DNA of 64,000 nt from Seriola aureovittata (taxonomy: Eukaryota > Chordata > Actinopteri > Carangiformes > Carangidae), in NCBI RefSeq assembly GCF_021018895.1, contig NC_079378.1:13416160-13480159 (forward strand), given 5' to 3'. The notes beneath the pieces were generated by a model. The model did not search any database. It was not told where the DNA came from and worked only from the letters and a program-made list of their open reading frames with translations. A program made the position numbers and the translations under genes. Position 1 is the stretch's first letter. The number at the start of each line of letters is the position of its first letter. This document shows, one piece after another, positions 1 through 11,272 of this stretch.

Positions 1-210
1 CAGCATCTATTCAGGAAGAGGAGAGTTGAAGAACATGTGTAGCAAAGACAAGGAAAAACTAATATCTGAGGTAGACTTGGGCAAATCAATGAGAAGAATT
101 TCCTTTATGGCACTATTAAATTCAGATCTACGTGTGTGACATTTGGCAATCAACTGAGTGAAGCTGCTCAACTGTGGTCCTCAGAAAGAGATCGTAGTGC
201 AAATCCAAAC
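1..210 (-). other. smg8: smg8 intron 3 (partial)
   Basis: This is the start of the intron after the third visible smg8 coding exon. The donor GT lies at 210-209 on the minus strand, directly after the CAG that ends exon 3. The acceptor and all later exons are beyond the left edge. No gene or recognisable repeat is seen in it. Confidence 0.75.
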
Positions 211-356
211 CTGGTAAAAGTCATAATTGGCAGCCTGGATGTCAAACGGATCCTCCCGAGGAGCCTGTTTCCTGCCACAGTTACAGGAGCTGGTGGAGCG
301 CCCCCTGCTGTTGTGGTTTAGGATGGGTGGGTTGCGATCCATATCTGGCTTCTCTC
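211..356 (-). CDS. smg8: smg8 coding exon 3
   Basis: 146 nt, from the split glycine codon (GEKPDMDRNPP) to AANYDFYQ. Human SMG8 has nearly the same run around NCGRKQAPR and DPFDI. The exon ends in phase 0 at CAG followed by GTTTGG. Confidence 0.95.
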
Positions 357-2693
357 CTGCACAAATTAGAATTAGATTTAATGCATTTTTGTTGTTGGTT
401 TTTATCCTAATTACTTTCAAATGTATATAAATATACACATATAGAAATGCATTTACATTAATACACACAGACCTGTCTGTATATTTTTGTAGAAGATGTT
501 AAACTATCCAGCAGAGTGTTACACCCACAGTTAACCAACAAACGTTTCTGATTTCGTTGTTTCACTCAGTGCATGTTTACCCAAAGCTGGCTGAAATGTC
601 ACTGTTAATGTAAACTACACAGGAGATTCCAGTGTGCAGATAATTATTATTATTTTATACCCTATATATTATCTTCACCCATGTCTGTCCTCATTAGCCC
701 CGATGCAGTGTAGCAGAGGAAAATAAAGTGGAAGAGAGTGCTCACCTGGCTGAGGTAGTAGGTGGAACTTGTGAACACAGTGCTGGTCAGTCAGGCTTCG
801 CTCCTCACACAGCTGGTGGCCGTTACTCCAGAACTTGTAACAGTCCTCATGAAGCTGCAGTGCGTAGCGCTGAAAAGCCACGCCCCGAGCATGCTGGCTA
901 TACACCCGCAGAGCCTGCGCCAGCTGGTTTTTGTGCACTGTAGTGGTGTAGTTATGAGGAAGGTTGGACTGGTAAGCGCTGTGAGCTAGTGGCAGAGCTT
1001 TCTGACACCTGTTCTCAGAGAACTTGGTGTCAGCGTCAAGAAAACCCTCCAAAACCTTCAGCTGGCTTTGCACTTTCGAGGCTAGCTCAGCTATTTCTTC
1101 ATCTGTGTTGCTAATTAGGACTTGGTGGAGTCTGGAGGCGACCTGGACCCATTTGGAGTAGGTTGGCAATTCAAAGTGCGAAGGCTGTGGGTTGCGGCCG
1201 ACACTATCATCAAAGCCTTTCTTGGTTAGCACCAGCTCTACATGCTGCCAGAGGAATTCCTTCAAGCTGCAGTCCACCAGCTGAGCGCCCATCGACATGC
1301 TGCCTGAATCTCCACTGCAGCTGGACTGCCGAGCCGAGCGTCGCATCTGCTGGTAACGCCTTGGTCCTGACACCGACGTGGTGGAGTCTTGGTCACACAA
1401 GATGCAGTTGGACCGCAGCTGACCAAGCAAGGCACCTACAGGGTCCTCGTCTGCTGTTGGTATCACATACACAAATGCCTGGTTGGCGGGCACGGTGAAC
1501 AAGCAGTTGCTGCTTTGGTTGGTAAGGACTCTGCTTTTACGGAAGATGCGATAAATTTGGTCCTCCAGGGCATGCTGCAGCCTCCTCCTGGGAGAGTGCT
1601 TTTTGGGTTTGTCTGGATTTCCTCCTGACTCTGAGCCGTTTGCAGAAACCTTTGGAATAACAAACAAAAGAGGTGTCATTTAAATTTATATAAAACTCAC
1701 TTGACTGTTGTGTACCTCCAACAAAATTTCAGACCTTTTTAATACTATAGAATTGCAGTGATATAGATTTATATTTTTTATATATTCTAAGTATGATGAC
1801 AAAGGAGGGATAATATCTCCTAGAATTATTTACTTTATCACATTTTTTCAGCACTTTACAGAAGTATATTACAATGATTCCTATGATATAATTAATCAGA
1901 TTAATGTGTAGTAATTGAACACTGAATCTGTGGGCTTCAGGCCTCCTGACTGTTGGTGCACTGAGCAAATTGAATGCTTTGGCGACAGGTTTTTTTACTT
2001 GTCCCTGTAAGAAATATGCACAGCTGCTAGTAATTAAGTTCAACAAATGGACTTAATTAAAAAGAAGACCTTCAGAGTGCCGTTCATCTGGAAGACGAAG
2101 AGCAGGCGCGGAGGGCAGGGCCGGCAGTTCACCTTCCACTCCTTGGACACCGGACAGTCTTTGATGGCAGCTCGGATCAGAGGCAGCACCTTCTGTCTCA
2201 GGGCGTCCAGGGCTCTGAAGAGCCGGTCGTAGGTCACATCGAAGGTCTGGTTGGGATGGACGAGCAAGAGAACATGGCAGACGGAGAACATGTAGAGCAG
2301 GTGGAGGCAGTGCTGTCTGTCGAGGCCTTTCCAGAAGTCATGGGAGTCAGAGTGGCCGGTGCCGGCGCTCAGAGACTGGCAGGCTTGCAGCAGCTGCCGG
2401 CTGTCGCAGACGGAGGAGAGCACCAGGTACAGCACCCGGTTCTCCTGGTTGTAGAAAGCCTGGATGTGGCTGTCTGCGGTGCCGCCGTCCTGCGGTCCGC
2501 CGAACAGCGAGAAGATATGTTTGTCCGCCAAAGTGTTGATAAGAGACTCCTTCAGCGGCCCGGGCTGCATGTTGCTTTTTCCGAAAATACCGACAACACA
2601 CAGGCCGTCGTCCCGGTAAGCAGCGTCCTCCAGGAAGTCTGACTGAAGCAGAGCCCCGATACTCACAGGGACAGCCATATTTGCTTCCTTCAT
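211..2693 (-). CDS. smg8: SMG8, nonsense-mediated mRNA decay factor (5' part, three exons)
   Basis: SMG8 binds SMG9 and the SMG1 kinase and restrains SMG1, which phosphorylates UPF1 in nonsense-mediated mRNA decay. The exons, read on the minus strand, are 2693-2070, 1649-746 and 356-211. They join in frame to about 558 residues, roughly the N-terminal 56% of the ~990-residue human protein as I remember it. Family stretches include VVGIFGK near the N-terminus (the P-loop-like start of the G-like domain), CPPRLLFVFQMNGTLK, PKKHSPRRRLQHALEDQIY, RIFRKSRVLTNQSSNCLFT, GFDDSVGRNPQPSHFELP, SENRCQKALPLAHSAYQSN, QLHEDCYKFWSNGHQLCEE and NCGRKQAPREDPFD. Two in-frame Met codons are possible: 2693 (MKEANMAVPVS) and 2678 (MAVPVS). 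The second aligns with the human start and has A at -3 and G at +4; the first gives the longest frame. The rest of the gene runs off the left edge. The gene is divergent from ppm1e, 1.6 kb away. The identity is clear from sequence; the only weak spot is the exon 1 donor. Confidence 0.95.
357..745 (-). other. smg8: smg8 intron 2
   Basis: Short AT-rich intron between a GTGAGC donor and a TTGTGCAG acceptor. No other feature is recognised. Confidence 0.8.
746..1649 (-). CDS. smg8: smg8 coding exon 2
   Basis: 904 nt. It opens after CCAAAG with GTTTCTGCA (VSANGSESGG) and ends LPQP plus one base before a consensus GTGAGC donor. It encodes the central part, including PKKHSPRRRLQHALEDQ, GFDDSVGRNPQPSHFELP and KFWSNGHQLCEERSLTDQ, closely matching vertebrate SMG8. 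Confidence 0.95.
1650..2069 (-). other. smg8: smg8 intron 1
   Basis: AT-rich intron between exons 1 and 2. It contains a minus-strand frame starting near 2046 that reads through an acceptor-like TTTCTTACAG. I see no family similarity in that frame and do not call it an exon. Confidence 0.7.
2070..2693 (-). CDS. smg8: smg8 coding exon 1
   Basis: Encodes the N-terminal ~208 residues from MKEANMAVPVS to NGTLK. It ends in phase 0 at CTGAAG, followed by GTCTTC, which is a poor donor. The phase matches exon 2, and the human protein reads LKV at the same point, so I keep this boundary. Reading through would add only nine residues (VFFLIKSIC) before a stop. Confidence 0.85.
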
Positions 2694-2765
2694 GTTGAGA
2701 ACTTAGGGGAATAAAAACAACGACGCACCCCTTTCCGGGTTCGTAACAATATGTCCGAGTAGATA
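2694..2765 (-). promoter_or_regulatory. smg8: smg8 proximal promoter / 5' UTR with ETS-like site
   Basis: The 70 bases upstream of the smg8 start contain CTTTCCGGGT at 2731-2740, which reads ACCCGGAAAG on the gene strand and includes the ETS core CCGGAA. ETS sites are typical of housekeeping TATA-less promoters. That this is the functional promoter is inferred from its position. Confidence 0.35.
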
Positions 2766-3900
2766 CAACATCTATTTCACCGTTCCCGTGTTTGTTACAT
2801 GTACTTTCTCATCGACTGGAGAAAGGATTTTTTTTTTTTTTTTTTTTAAAGTAAAATTAGCAATTCCACACTATAAAAATAAAATATTACAAAATTAAAT
2901 CCGGTACTTAAGTATTACCAGCCAAAGGTAGCCCTAAAGTTAAATTAATTAATAAAATCAGTAGCCTACAATTCGAACAAATTATTATTATTATATATAG
3001 GATAGCAACCAAGAACGACAACAACAATAATAATAATTAGAAGAAGAAGGGAGGGATTATATAGATATATATATATTATATATCTGTTCATATAACGATG
3101 GTTTATAATGTGGTTTGTATACGTTTCTTTTTATAATTTACTTTTTATTTACTATTACTATTTATCCCTTTTTATGTCTTTGCTTCATAAACGACACATG
3201 GAAATAAAATTAATAGGAGTGCAGTCAAGTTTCAGATTATTGTCAAAACCCGAAAACACTGGATAAACCGTTAAATATCTACGTTTATGCATTTATAATT
3301 TTGCTATTATCACTTTTACTTATATAGCTATCTGTACTCTGCGTCTTTGGATCTCACCATAGTCAATAACATTTTTTGGTAGCCAACCACCTGCAGCCCT
3401 TCTTCCACAAACTCTATATAAGGGTGTAAGTCATTAAGGGTCTTAAGATGAGCTTATTTAATGTTCGGAGTTAAATGAAGTGTTCTTATTTTGACAATGT
3501 TATATATATTAAATTCTTGTTACTGGTATGCATTCTGATAAATTTATGTATAGGTATAATTTAGCAATTGAAATTGCTCAAGTTGAACGCAATTTTTGTT
3601 CATTAATGGTTGAAAGTTTTATTCTATAAGAATAGCCTATATCATATTTTAGCTCATCATATGTTTTACATTTAATTACTTTAAGATACAAATAATGATA
3701 AACAGAAAATAATGAAAATACTTAGTTATAATAGTTAGTTAATAGTTAACTCTGTGTATCAAGACATCACTTTTGTAGTTCTTCATATGGCTCATATAGA
3801 GTAGGAGAATTTGTTTTTGGTGCGCACGTAGAGAATTTGCGTATGTGGATGTAAAATGTAGCCCTCAAAATTTAAATTAATAAAGCCACCCTCATAATGT
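2766..3900. other. AT-rich intergenic spacer between smg8 and ppm1e
   Basis: Contains a poly-T run near 2827-2847, TTATTA repeats near 2980-2993 and a TATA-rich palindromic stretch near 3060-3095. No open frame or known repeat family is supported. Confidence 0.6.
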
Positions 3901-4315
3901 CTACAATAAGGTCTCAGACGTCAGACGACAAGAGGCGGCGTGCGCGTTCATGAACTAAATGTAATGTAAACCGTTGCGTTCTCTCTGACGTCAGCGCCCT
4001 CTGATTATCCGAAATCTCCGATAACGCGGTGCGCGCTCCCGCTCGGCTCTGAATGGGGACTCGGTCCAGCTTGTGACAGCTCCACCGATAGTATAATCGT
4101 AGACGCCACGGTCCGCTCATCCAGTCAGACCCGCTGCTTCCAGACACACCGGTAGTCAACGGCACTGCTCCTCCGGTAGTACACACTTATTCACTCAGAC
4201 TGTTAGAGCACTGACAGTCCAATTACTTCGGTTAGTGTACTGACTCTTCTCTTCTTAGCCCGGCAAGTTAGTGTACTGACGGGCGGAGCTGTCTCTGTCT
4301 GTCCAGGAATGAGAA
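3901..4315 (+). promoter_or_regulatory. ppm1e: ppm1e promoter and 5' UTR region with CRE sites
   Basis: Base composition changes from AT-rich to GC/CpG-richer just upstream of the ppm1e start. A perfect palindromic CRE, TGACGTCA, lies at 3986-3993. A near match, AGACGTCA, lies at 3916-3923. The transcription start is not visible from sequence, so the boundary between promoter and 5' UTR is unknown. CREB-type control is a reasonable inference for a brain-enriched phosphatase. Confidence 0.5.
4202..4280 (+). repeat. Triplicated 14-bp motif in the ppm1e leader
   Basis: GTTAGTGTACTGAC occurs exactly at 4231-4244 and 4267-4280. A two-mismatch copy, GTTAGAGCACTGAC, lies at 4202-4215. Spacing is 29 and 36 bp, and the array ends 36 bp before the start codon, so it is probably in the 5' UTR. 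Confidence 0.75.
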
Positions 4316-4500
4316 ATGATGGCCGGCTCTGCAGCAGAGGAGAAAACCTTCCGACGGTTCCTGGAGCTCTTTCTTCGGGAGATGAGAATGCCTCTGCAGG
4401 ACAGCGACCCGGTTCCGATGCGCCCCTTGACGGACCTGGTGTCTGAGGACGAGGTGGAGGGGGAATGCCTCGACCTGTGTCTCCAACACCTCTACAAATA
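4316..4500 (+). CDS. ppm1e: ppm1e coding exon 1
   Basis: Encodes [15 protein letters not shown] through CLQHLYK plus TA of a split Tyr codon; the donor is GTTAAG. The human Pro-Glu-rich insertion between these two blocks is absent and replaced by about 20 ordinary residues. Confidence 0.95.
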
Positions 4501-7500
4501 GTTAAGTGTCCACTTTCTGTCATGGCATGCTGTTATTTTGTGTGTTTAACTACAAGTGAACCGACTGCAGCGGCCAAACGCTCGTGTTTTGAACGTTATA
4601 TTGTGGGGAGCTGTGTGGTGTGGAGGTGAGCGGGCATGCAACCTGGCTGGGTCCACATCAGATAAGCCGGGGTACCCGCTGGGTGCCTCGCAGTATGCCA
4701 GCTACCTGCTTCATACCATGCTGGGTGTGTCCAACATCAAGTTTAGACAAGTGTCTTTGCTGAAACGCTATGGGGGAATTAAAGCTAAGGCAGAAGTTAA
4801 AAGCGGACACTGAGAGACAGCACTGCCTCGACCAGGGCTGTGTTGTACTACACTGTATAATATGCCTGTGTATTGCCTCTTATTTCGTTCGTGCCTCAAA
4901 TTGACGCCAGTGGTGACAGAGCTGGAGGTCTACAAAAGGTGAACCCCTGGTTTTGCGTAACAGGGCGACGTCATCATGGTGTAGGAGGGGGGAGGAAGCC
5001 ATCGCCATCACTGCTGAGCGCATCTTCATGCAGGCTAAAAATAACCTCATCGGTTACGTTATTAGTCTCAATCGTTAAGACTGATTGTTACGCTCTAAAA
5101 ATGCAAGACACGCACTGAAGTGTCACAGATTGAAATGTTGCCTTTTGAGAATATCTGTAGTTCACAGAATTACTCGAACCTGCTCATGACATTTTGCAGA
5201 TAAGGACCGTGTTTCACCACAGTCTCACTGTTGCCCTTTAAGCGAGCTGCATAGGAAAGAAGACATTTCCATTAAGAACGGACATTTCAGATGTATGTTA
5301 ACAATTACTTTAATACATTTTACTGCGAAGGGATACTCAGCTGATAGCGTGTACAGTTTTAATTAGACAGCCACTGAATCAAATGCTCAAGAATCCAGTA
5401 TTTAAGACATGGACAAACTTGGCAGAAACAGTAAAAAAAAAGAAAAGAGAAGAGTCTAGCTGCTGAGAGAGCTCTGCCCTGAGCGCTGCTGCCTGGCCTG
5501 GTTTCGAATCCAAAATAGGTGCAGAAACTGTGCTGGGAAGAACAGGATGGAAGGACTCATCTAGGGCACTGAGTGGCAAGGGGACTGCTGCTTGCATGTA
5601 CAGTATGTCTGAAAATGACTTCACTGGTCAGTTTGCACACAGCCCCTGTAGGCAAACATAAACTGTGCTTCTCAGAAGGTCAAGATGCACTCCAGCAGTG
5701 ATGGAGAGCACATGTTGGTGGCAGGATGGATCATATAACAGCCAGTAAGGCTGTCAGGTGTTAAGTCGGAGAGCAGGATGACTCTTGATTGGAAGCGTCC
5801 ACACGTGCGATCGGTTGGAGCAGCCATGTCCAGATCCGTATCACACATTCATATGGTAGTCATGATGTCCAGGTTTGATTGGCTGGCTGTTCAGCATTCA
5901 ACATGCCACATCTTGCACAGCCCACGCTCCTTCCACTTCTACACTGGGAGGATGCACAGACACACATGCCTATACTGTTGATGACAAACATTAGAACAGA
6001 GTTTTAAGTTTTGTACTGAAACCTGATTATTTCGTTGTCTCCAGGCTCATTCGGTGTAGAGTTTGAGCCCCTTTAAATTTACAGAGCTCCTGTGAGTCTT
6101 TAGTCTTTGTTGAATGTTAAAGGAATAGTTTAACATTTTGAAAAAAAACACACTTATTCGTTGTCTTTCCAAGAGTTAGATGAGAAGATCAATACCACTC
6201 TCCGGTTTGGTATGGTAGATGTGTAGCTGGAGCCAGCAGCCAGTTAGATTAGCTTCAGAGCTGAAGCGATTAATCGATTAATCAGTTATTCAGTGGAAAA
6301 TCATTAATCGTTTAAGTAATTTTTTAAGCAAACCATTTCCATTTCCAGCCACTCGACCAAAGATTGACTAAAGACTTAACTAATTAACTGAGAAAATAAT
6401 TGTCAGATCAAGTTGCAGCCCTACATAGCTTAGCATAAAGACTGGAAATGGGCGGAAACAGCCAACTTGTTACTGTTCAAAGCGAACAAAATCCACACCT
6501 CTAAAGCTCACTGATTAACAACATGTAACTCATTTTGTGTAATTTATACAATAACTGAGAGTGGTATCAATCCTAACTCTCCGAAAGAAAGTTAATAAGT
6601 GTATCAGCATATCAGCTATCTTTCAAAACGTGAGGATCGATATCAGTACGGATATGAAGTCAGGACATGATTAGATTTATATAATCTGCACACAAACAAA
6701 AATGTAAAAAAGTCAGTTGGTGGTTTTAGGAGTTACCCCCAACAGACGGCGTTTTTCACCATAAACTCCTCCAGAAAAGCAGAAAGTAAAGTCGCTTTAT
6801 GTTCTGGTTCATCATATAATCATATGAACTGTGAGATAACATAGATTTTCTTTACCATTTTTTATTAAAGAATCTGTTTCTTTCATATTTTTGCTTGTGT
6901 TAAGCAGATCTGTCAGGTATTTGATTCATGGTATTAGTCAAGATATTGACAGTGGCTATTTTACCTATTATCTGTTTCTTAAACACATTTTCAGAAAATG
7001 CTATCGGGCGTTAAAGTTGCTTCATACATTTTGCCCACAGTATTATGGAGAGAAATTCTATAAGTTTTAGAGCTGGACAATATGATCTCTAAAAAAATGT
7101 GTTTTGAGTGTTGGAGTGTAATTTGTTGATAATACTTACGTTATTCTTTTTGTAATGAAGTATATTTTTACAGTGTGACATTTCTGCTTTTCTAATGTGA
7201 GTTCTGTGACATTGAGTAAAGGATCTAAGTACTTTTTTCACCACTTGAAAATACAAATGTAAAACAAAAAGATTTTTTAACAACACTCTGGGCTTCGTGA
7301 CAACTACACGCCTTCTGATGCTGAACAAATCTGAAACACGGTGCGAGCATGACGACTGGCTGTTGTAATATTTGAGTGGACATCTCTCCAAAGCAAATGA
7401 GAACAGTCAGATTGGTGTGTGATTCCTAATGTCTGTGTTACTACTGCTTATGACCAGGATTGGCTGAAAGCTGAAGGTGCCTCAGTCATTTAAAGTCCAT

Positions 7501-10500
7501 CCAAATCTGGCTTTGTGAAGCGGCTATCGGCCAAACTCACCAAAATAACTGCAGCTCACCGCCTAAGCTCGCTTTGTAACAACCCACTGTCTCTCTTTTC
7601 TGGCTGAGGTAGTGTCTTATACATTTGGCTTGTTGGAGTTGATGAATCACTCGTTGGTTTCTCTCCATGGAGCAGTTTATCTTAGGAGACGCTATCGAGA
7701 GCTGGCTCTTTCAGCTGCTCACAAGGTCAAGAGGGACATTCATTTTTGTTGTTCTATGTACACAATTTTTAAGCTGGTAAATGTTCAAAACTTCTAATGT
7801 ACATGAATTTGCCAGAGTGTTGTCCTAAGTTTAAAAAAAAAAAAAAAAAAAAATAGAGTATCATTTTTTTTCAGCAAATGGCCAAAAATATATGATTATG
7901 TTGATGTTCATGTGACAAAGCCTTGACATTTCTGACCCTTGTCCATCACGAGCAAAGGAGGAAAAAGACATTATTGTAAAACTGCGCAGGTTTGGATGTG
8001 TAGACAGTTTGAGATGGATGGATGGTTCAATATAATTTAATATTTTCATTGCAGTTTATAAAATGATAATGGGAAAACAATGTGGCAATGTCAAAGGGGT
8101 TGCTCATGGCGTTGAACCTTCAGAGTATTATCACCTGAATCTGGATCTTTTGAAGAGGCGATGTTGTCTTGGTGATACTGGCGTCATATCAGAAGATGCT
8201 AATATGTACTGATCTGGAGGGCAAGGCCACGGATCAATGACGTTCTTTGTTTGGAGGACTCCTTGGAACAAATACAACTTGCATGGAAGACGCTTCCATC
8301 ACTTTATAGCAGCTGATCTCACAGATTTCAGTGGTGTCTGGTCTAAAATGTTTTACAGTGTAAAATGAGCTGGTACAATATTTGGTTGGCGTCAAACCTG
8401 CAGACTCCCTCTCTGGTACAGGAGTTACGGGAAACACGGATCAGGTATCCACTCTTATTCAGAGCTGTTACACGATCTAATGTATCATTTATTCTTCCAT
8501 TAACATTGCCTGCTGCCAGTTCAAGCTGTGGCCTCTGTGCATTTGAGCTCACAGCACACAGTGAAAATGTACACACGACACGGTTAATCTGTGTGTTTGT
8601 TTGACATTTTTCTCCTTGTATACATCCGTTGTCATGGTAACGGCACATTCATCCTTGCACCAAGTAATAATGGTTTTTCTGTACTCTCTGAATACAGCTG
8701 GCGGCGGCAGCAGGCTAGCCATGTTTCAGTCAGACTTCCTTACATGGGGCAGTTTGATAACACCAGAGCCGATGCAAGCAGCACACCAGGGTCTTTGGAT
8801 TTGCAGTCACTGTGTTACTTATGCTCAGTAAAGTTGGGTAACATGGCAATACATACTGTGAGATGATTTAAAGTTCATCAACCATCAGAGATTTTACTCA
8901 GTGGTAAAATCCCTCCCTTTAATGCCTTTAATGTGTCTGGTCATCTAAGGACAATGTGAATGTAAATGCTGTATACCTCATTTACTTCTTAAGGTAACAT
9001 GGGACCAGGCATTGCTGTGCTGGTTGGAAAAAAAAGAAAAAGAAGTTCAGATGCCCATGACATAGGTGTATCCCTATTCTGAGACAGAACTGAAACAGTG
9101 AAGTAAGTAAAACCAAAATGCCGAGCTGAAAGATGTTAAAAAAAATGTAGTTTAGGAGAACTGAGGAGTCTCTGTGGATTCATCACTTTCACATGTAAAA
9201 GTATTGATTTGTGCTGCTTTAACTCAGCACCCATCAGTTGAAAGAGTGAGTTAACAAGATTATCAGTCTGACCAGACATCCAGTATTGAGGTTAAATACC
9301 CAGCCAGAATAAAACATGTCAGTTAATCAGCTGCTGTTAGGTAGGTGGAGGTAATATAGAATAAAACGATGAGTTCTGGACGTCAGATAGAGGGGTGTTA
9401 GTTGAATCAGGTTTTGCACGTGTTGCAGGGAAAACCTGCAGACACGTGGGTCTCCGTGGTTCATGGATGACAACTTTTGCTGCAGTTCTTGAAGCAGACT
9501 GATGGTATGAGTGTGTGTGTGTGTGTGGTGACCAGCATCCTACATGGCTGTCTACTGTAGCTGTGCTGTGAGTGTAATGATAGTCGGAGGCAGCAGCTCT
9601 GGTGATTCATCCCAACGTGTCATTAGTTTGTCTCTGGGTTGAACAGCTAATAATAGACTTCTGCAAGAAGAGAGATCCCCTCTGTGTGTGAGTGTGTGTT
9701 AATAGGGGGTGGATGAAGCACTTGGTGTGCTAGAACGAGTTTGGGGGGTGTGGACAGTGTGTGCGTGCGTGCGTGTGTGTGTTAAAATGACGGCAGTTAG
9801 GTTTTAATCCATTTTCCTCCAGGCAGCTGGGAATCACTTCTGAAAAGAAGAGGATGCAATCTACTCCCCCTAAACACGGTGTGATATGAGGTGTGTGTGT
9901 GTCTGTGATGTTACGCTGCTGCTGTGTGAATAAAACAAGCAGACACATACATGAAGTAGGCAGAAGTAGACAAGCTGCCTTTTGTAAATCTGTGTACGTT
10001 AAAGGATTTCACTTTTTGAGAGTAAAAACTCTGCCAAGGAGATCCTGTTGAACTGGTTATATGTTGAAAATCCCATTAGAATAAAGGTTATATTCTACAA
10101 AACCTAACTTTCAAACGTAAATTAAAAGCATCCATGAAATAAATTTTACCTTTCCAAATGGAAATGATTATTAAATCCTCATGTTTTTGTTGCGTTCTGA
10201 CCGGCTTGCCAACAAACAATCGACCAGTGATCTGTCTCCACGGAGCCACCACGCCATATATTTCTTCCCATTTTGCCGACAGTGTTCGCAAAACCCCAAC
10301 CCTGTGATAGCATGTAAGTTATGGAGCTAACGATGAGCTAGCAAAGTTGTTTACTACAAAAAACTGTCTTTTGGAGGATTATATTTTGGATGTAGGAGAC
10401 ATTCATGTTAGCCAAGATACAAGAAACTGATTTTGAGCACCCAATTCTTGCTGTGCTGCTTTTCGTACAGTTTTGTGATCGCAAAGTCGTTACTATTTTG

Positions 10501-11230
10501 TACAAGTGGATCCAAGTTTTAGTTTCACATCCTGTCATTGATTTCACCGCCACCAACGCAACAGTTGGTGGCGGCACACGTTAGCCAGCAAACATGGACA
10601 TATACAATGCATGATGTGTTTTCTGAAAAAGGAAATACATTCAACGCGTTTGATAGACCTCATGGATATATACAGGGCATTTTGGTGGGAAACACTGAAA
10701 TTTATTTAATAAATTCAGGTTTATGGCGATTTTAAGATGGCGATCGTTTTATTCCAACTTTCCTGATTTTCTGTCCAGCAAGGGCCCTTTATTACAGGTC
10801 ATCTCGCATTTCTCTACCCACAGTTCCTGCCATTTCTATTCTTTCACTATCTGATGAAGGGAAAATAAACCCTTTGGGCTTTAATAAGCTTTTTGTAAAG
10901 ACATGAGCTGCGTGGTATGATCTCTATTAGATTTGCCCTATTTGCCCTAAACGGCCGATCATCCAGAATGAGGGGGGAAAAAAAACAAACTTGGCAGTAG
11001 TCTGATATCACTGTCTGTTTGCACTGACTGCTGATGAATTGATGATGACTTGAAGAGGAGTAAGAGGGGGAGTTAAATGACCCTCCACACACACACACAC
11101 TGAGAGCTGATAGATAGTAATTGAGGGGAGAGCCTTTCCAGACCTCATTAAACAGAGATGTCTCCCACAGCTGTAAAGAACTAGGGGGTAGATCCAGCTT
11201 CCTCCAGCACACATGACGCACTCAAGTATT

Positions 11231-11272
<42 letters not shown>

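Noticed and set aside
1729..2046. Minus-strand frame in smg8 intron 1 following an acceptor-like TTTCTTACAG
   Set aside because: It does not match SMG8, and exons 1 and 2 already join in phase with homologous sequence.
4556..4813. 85-codon frame in intron 1 just after ppm1e exon 1
   Set aside because: No similarity I recognise, no splice support, and within a long intron; likely chance in GC-richer sequence near the promoter.
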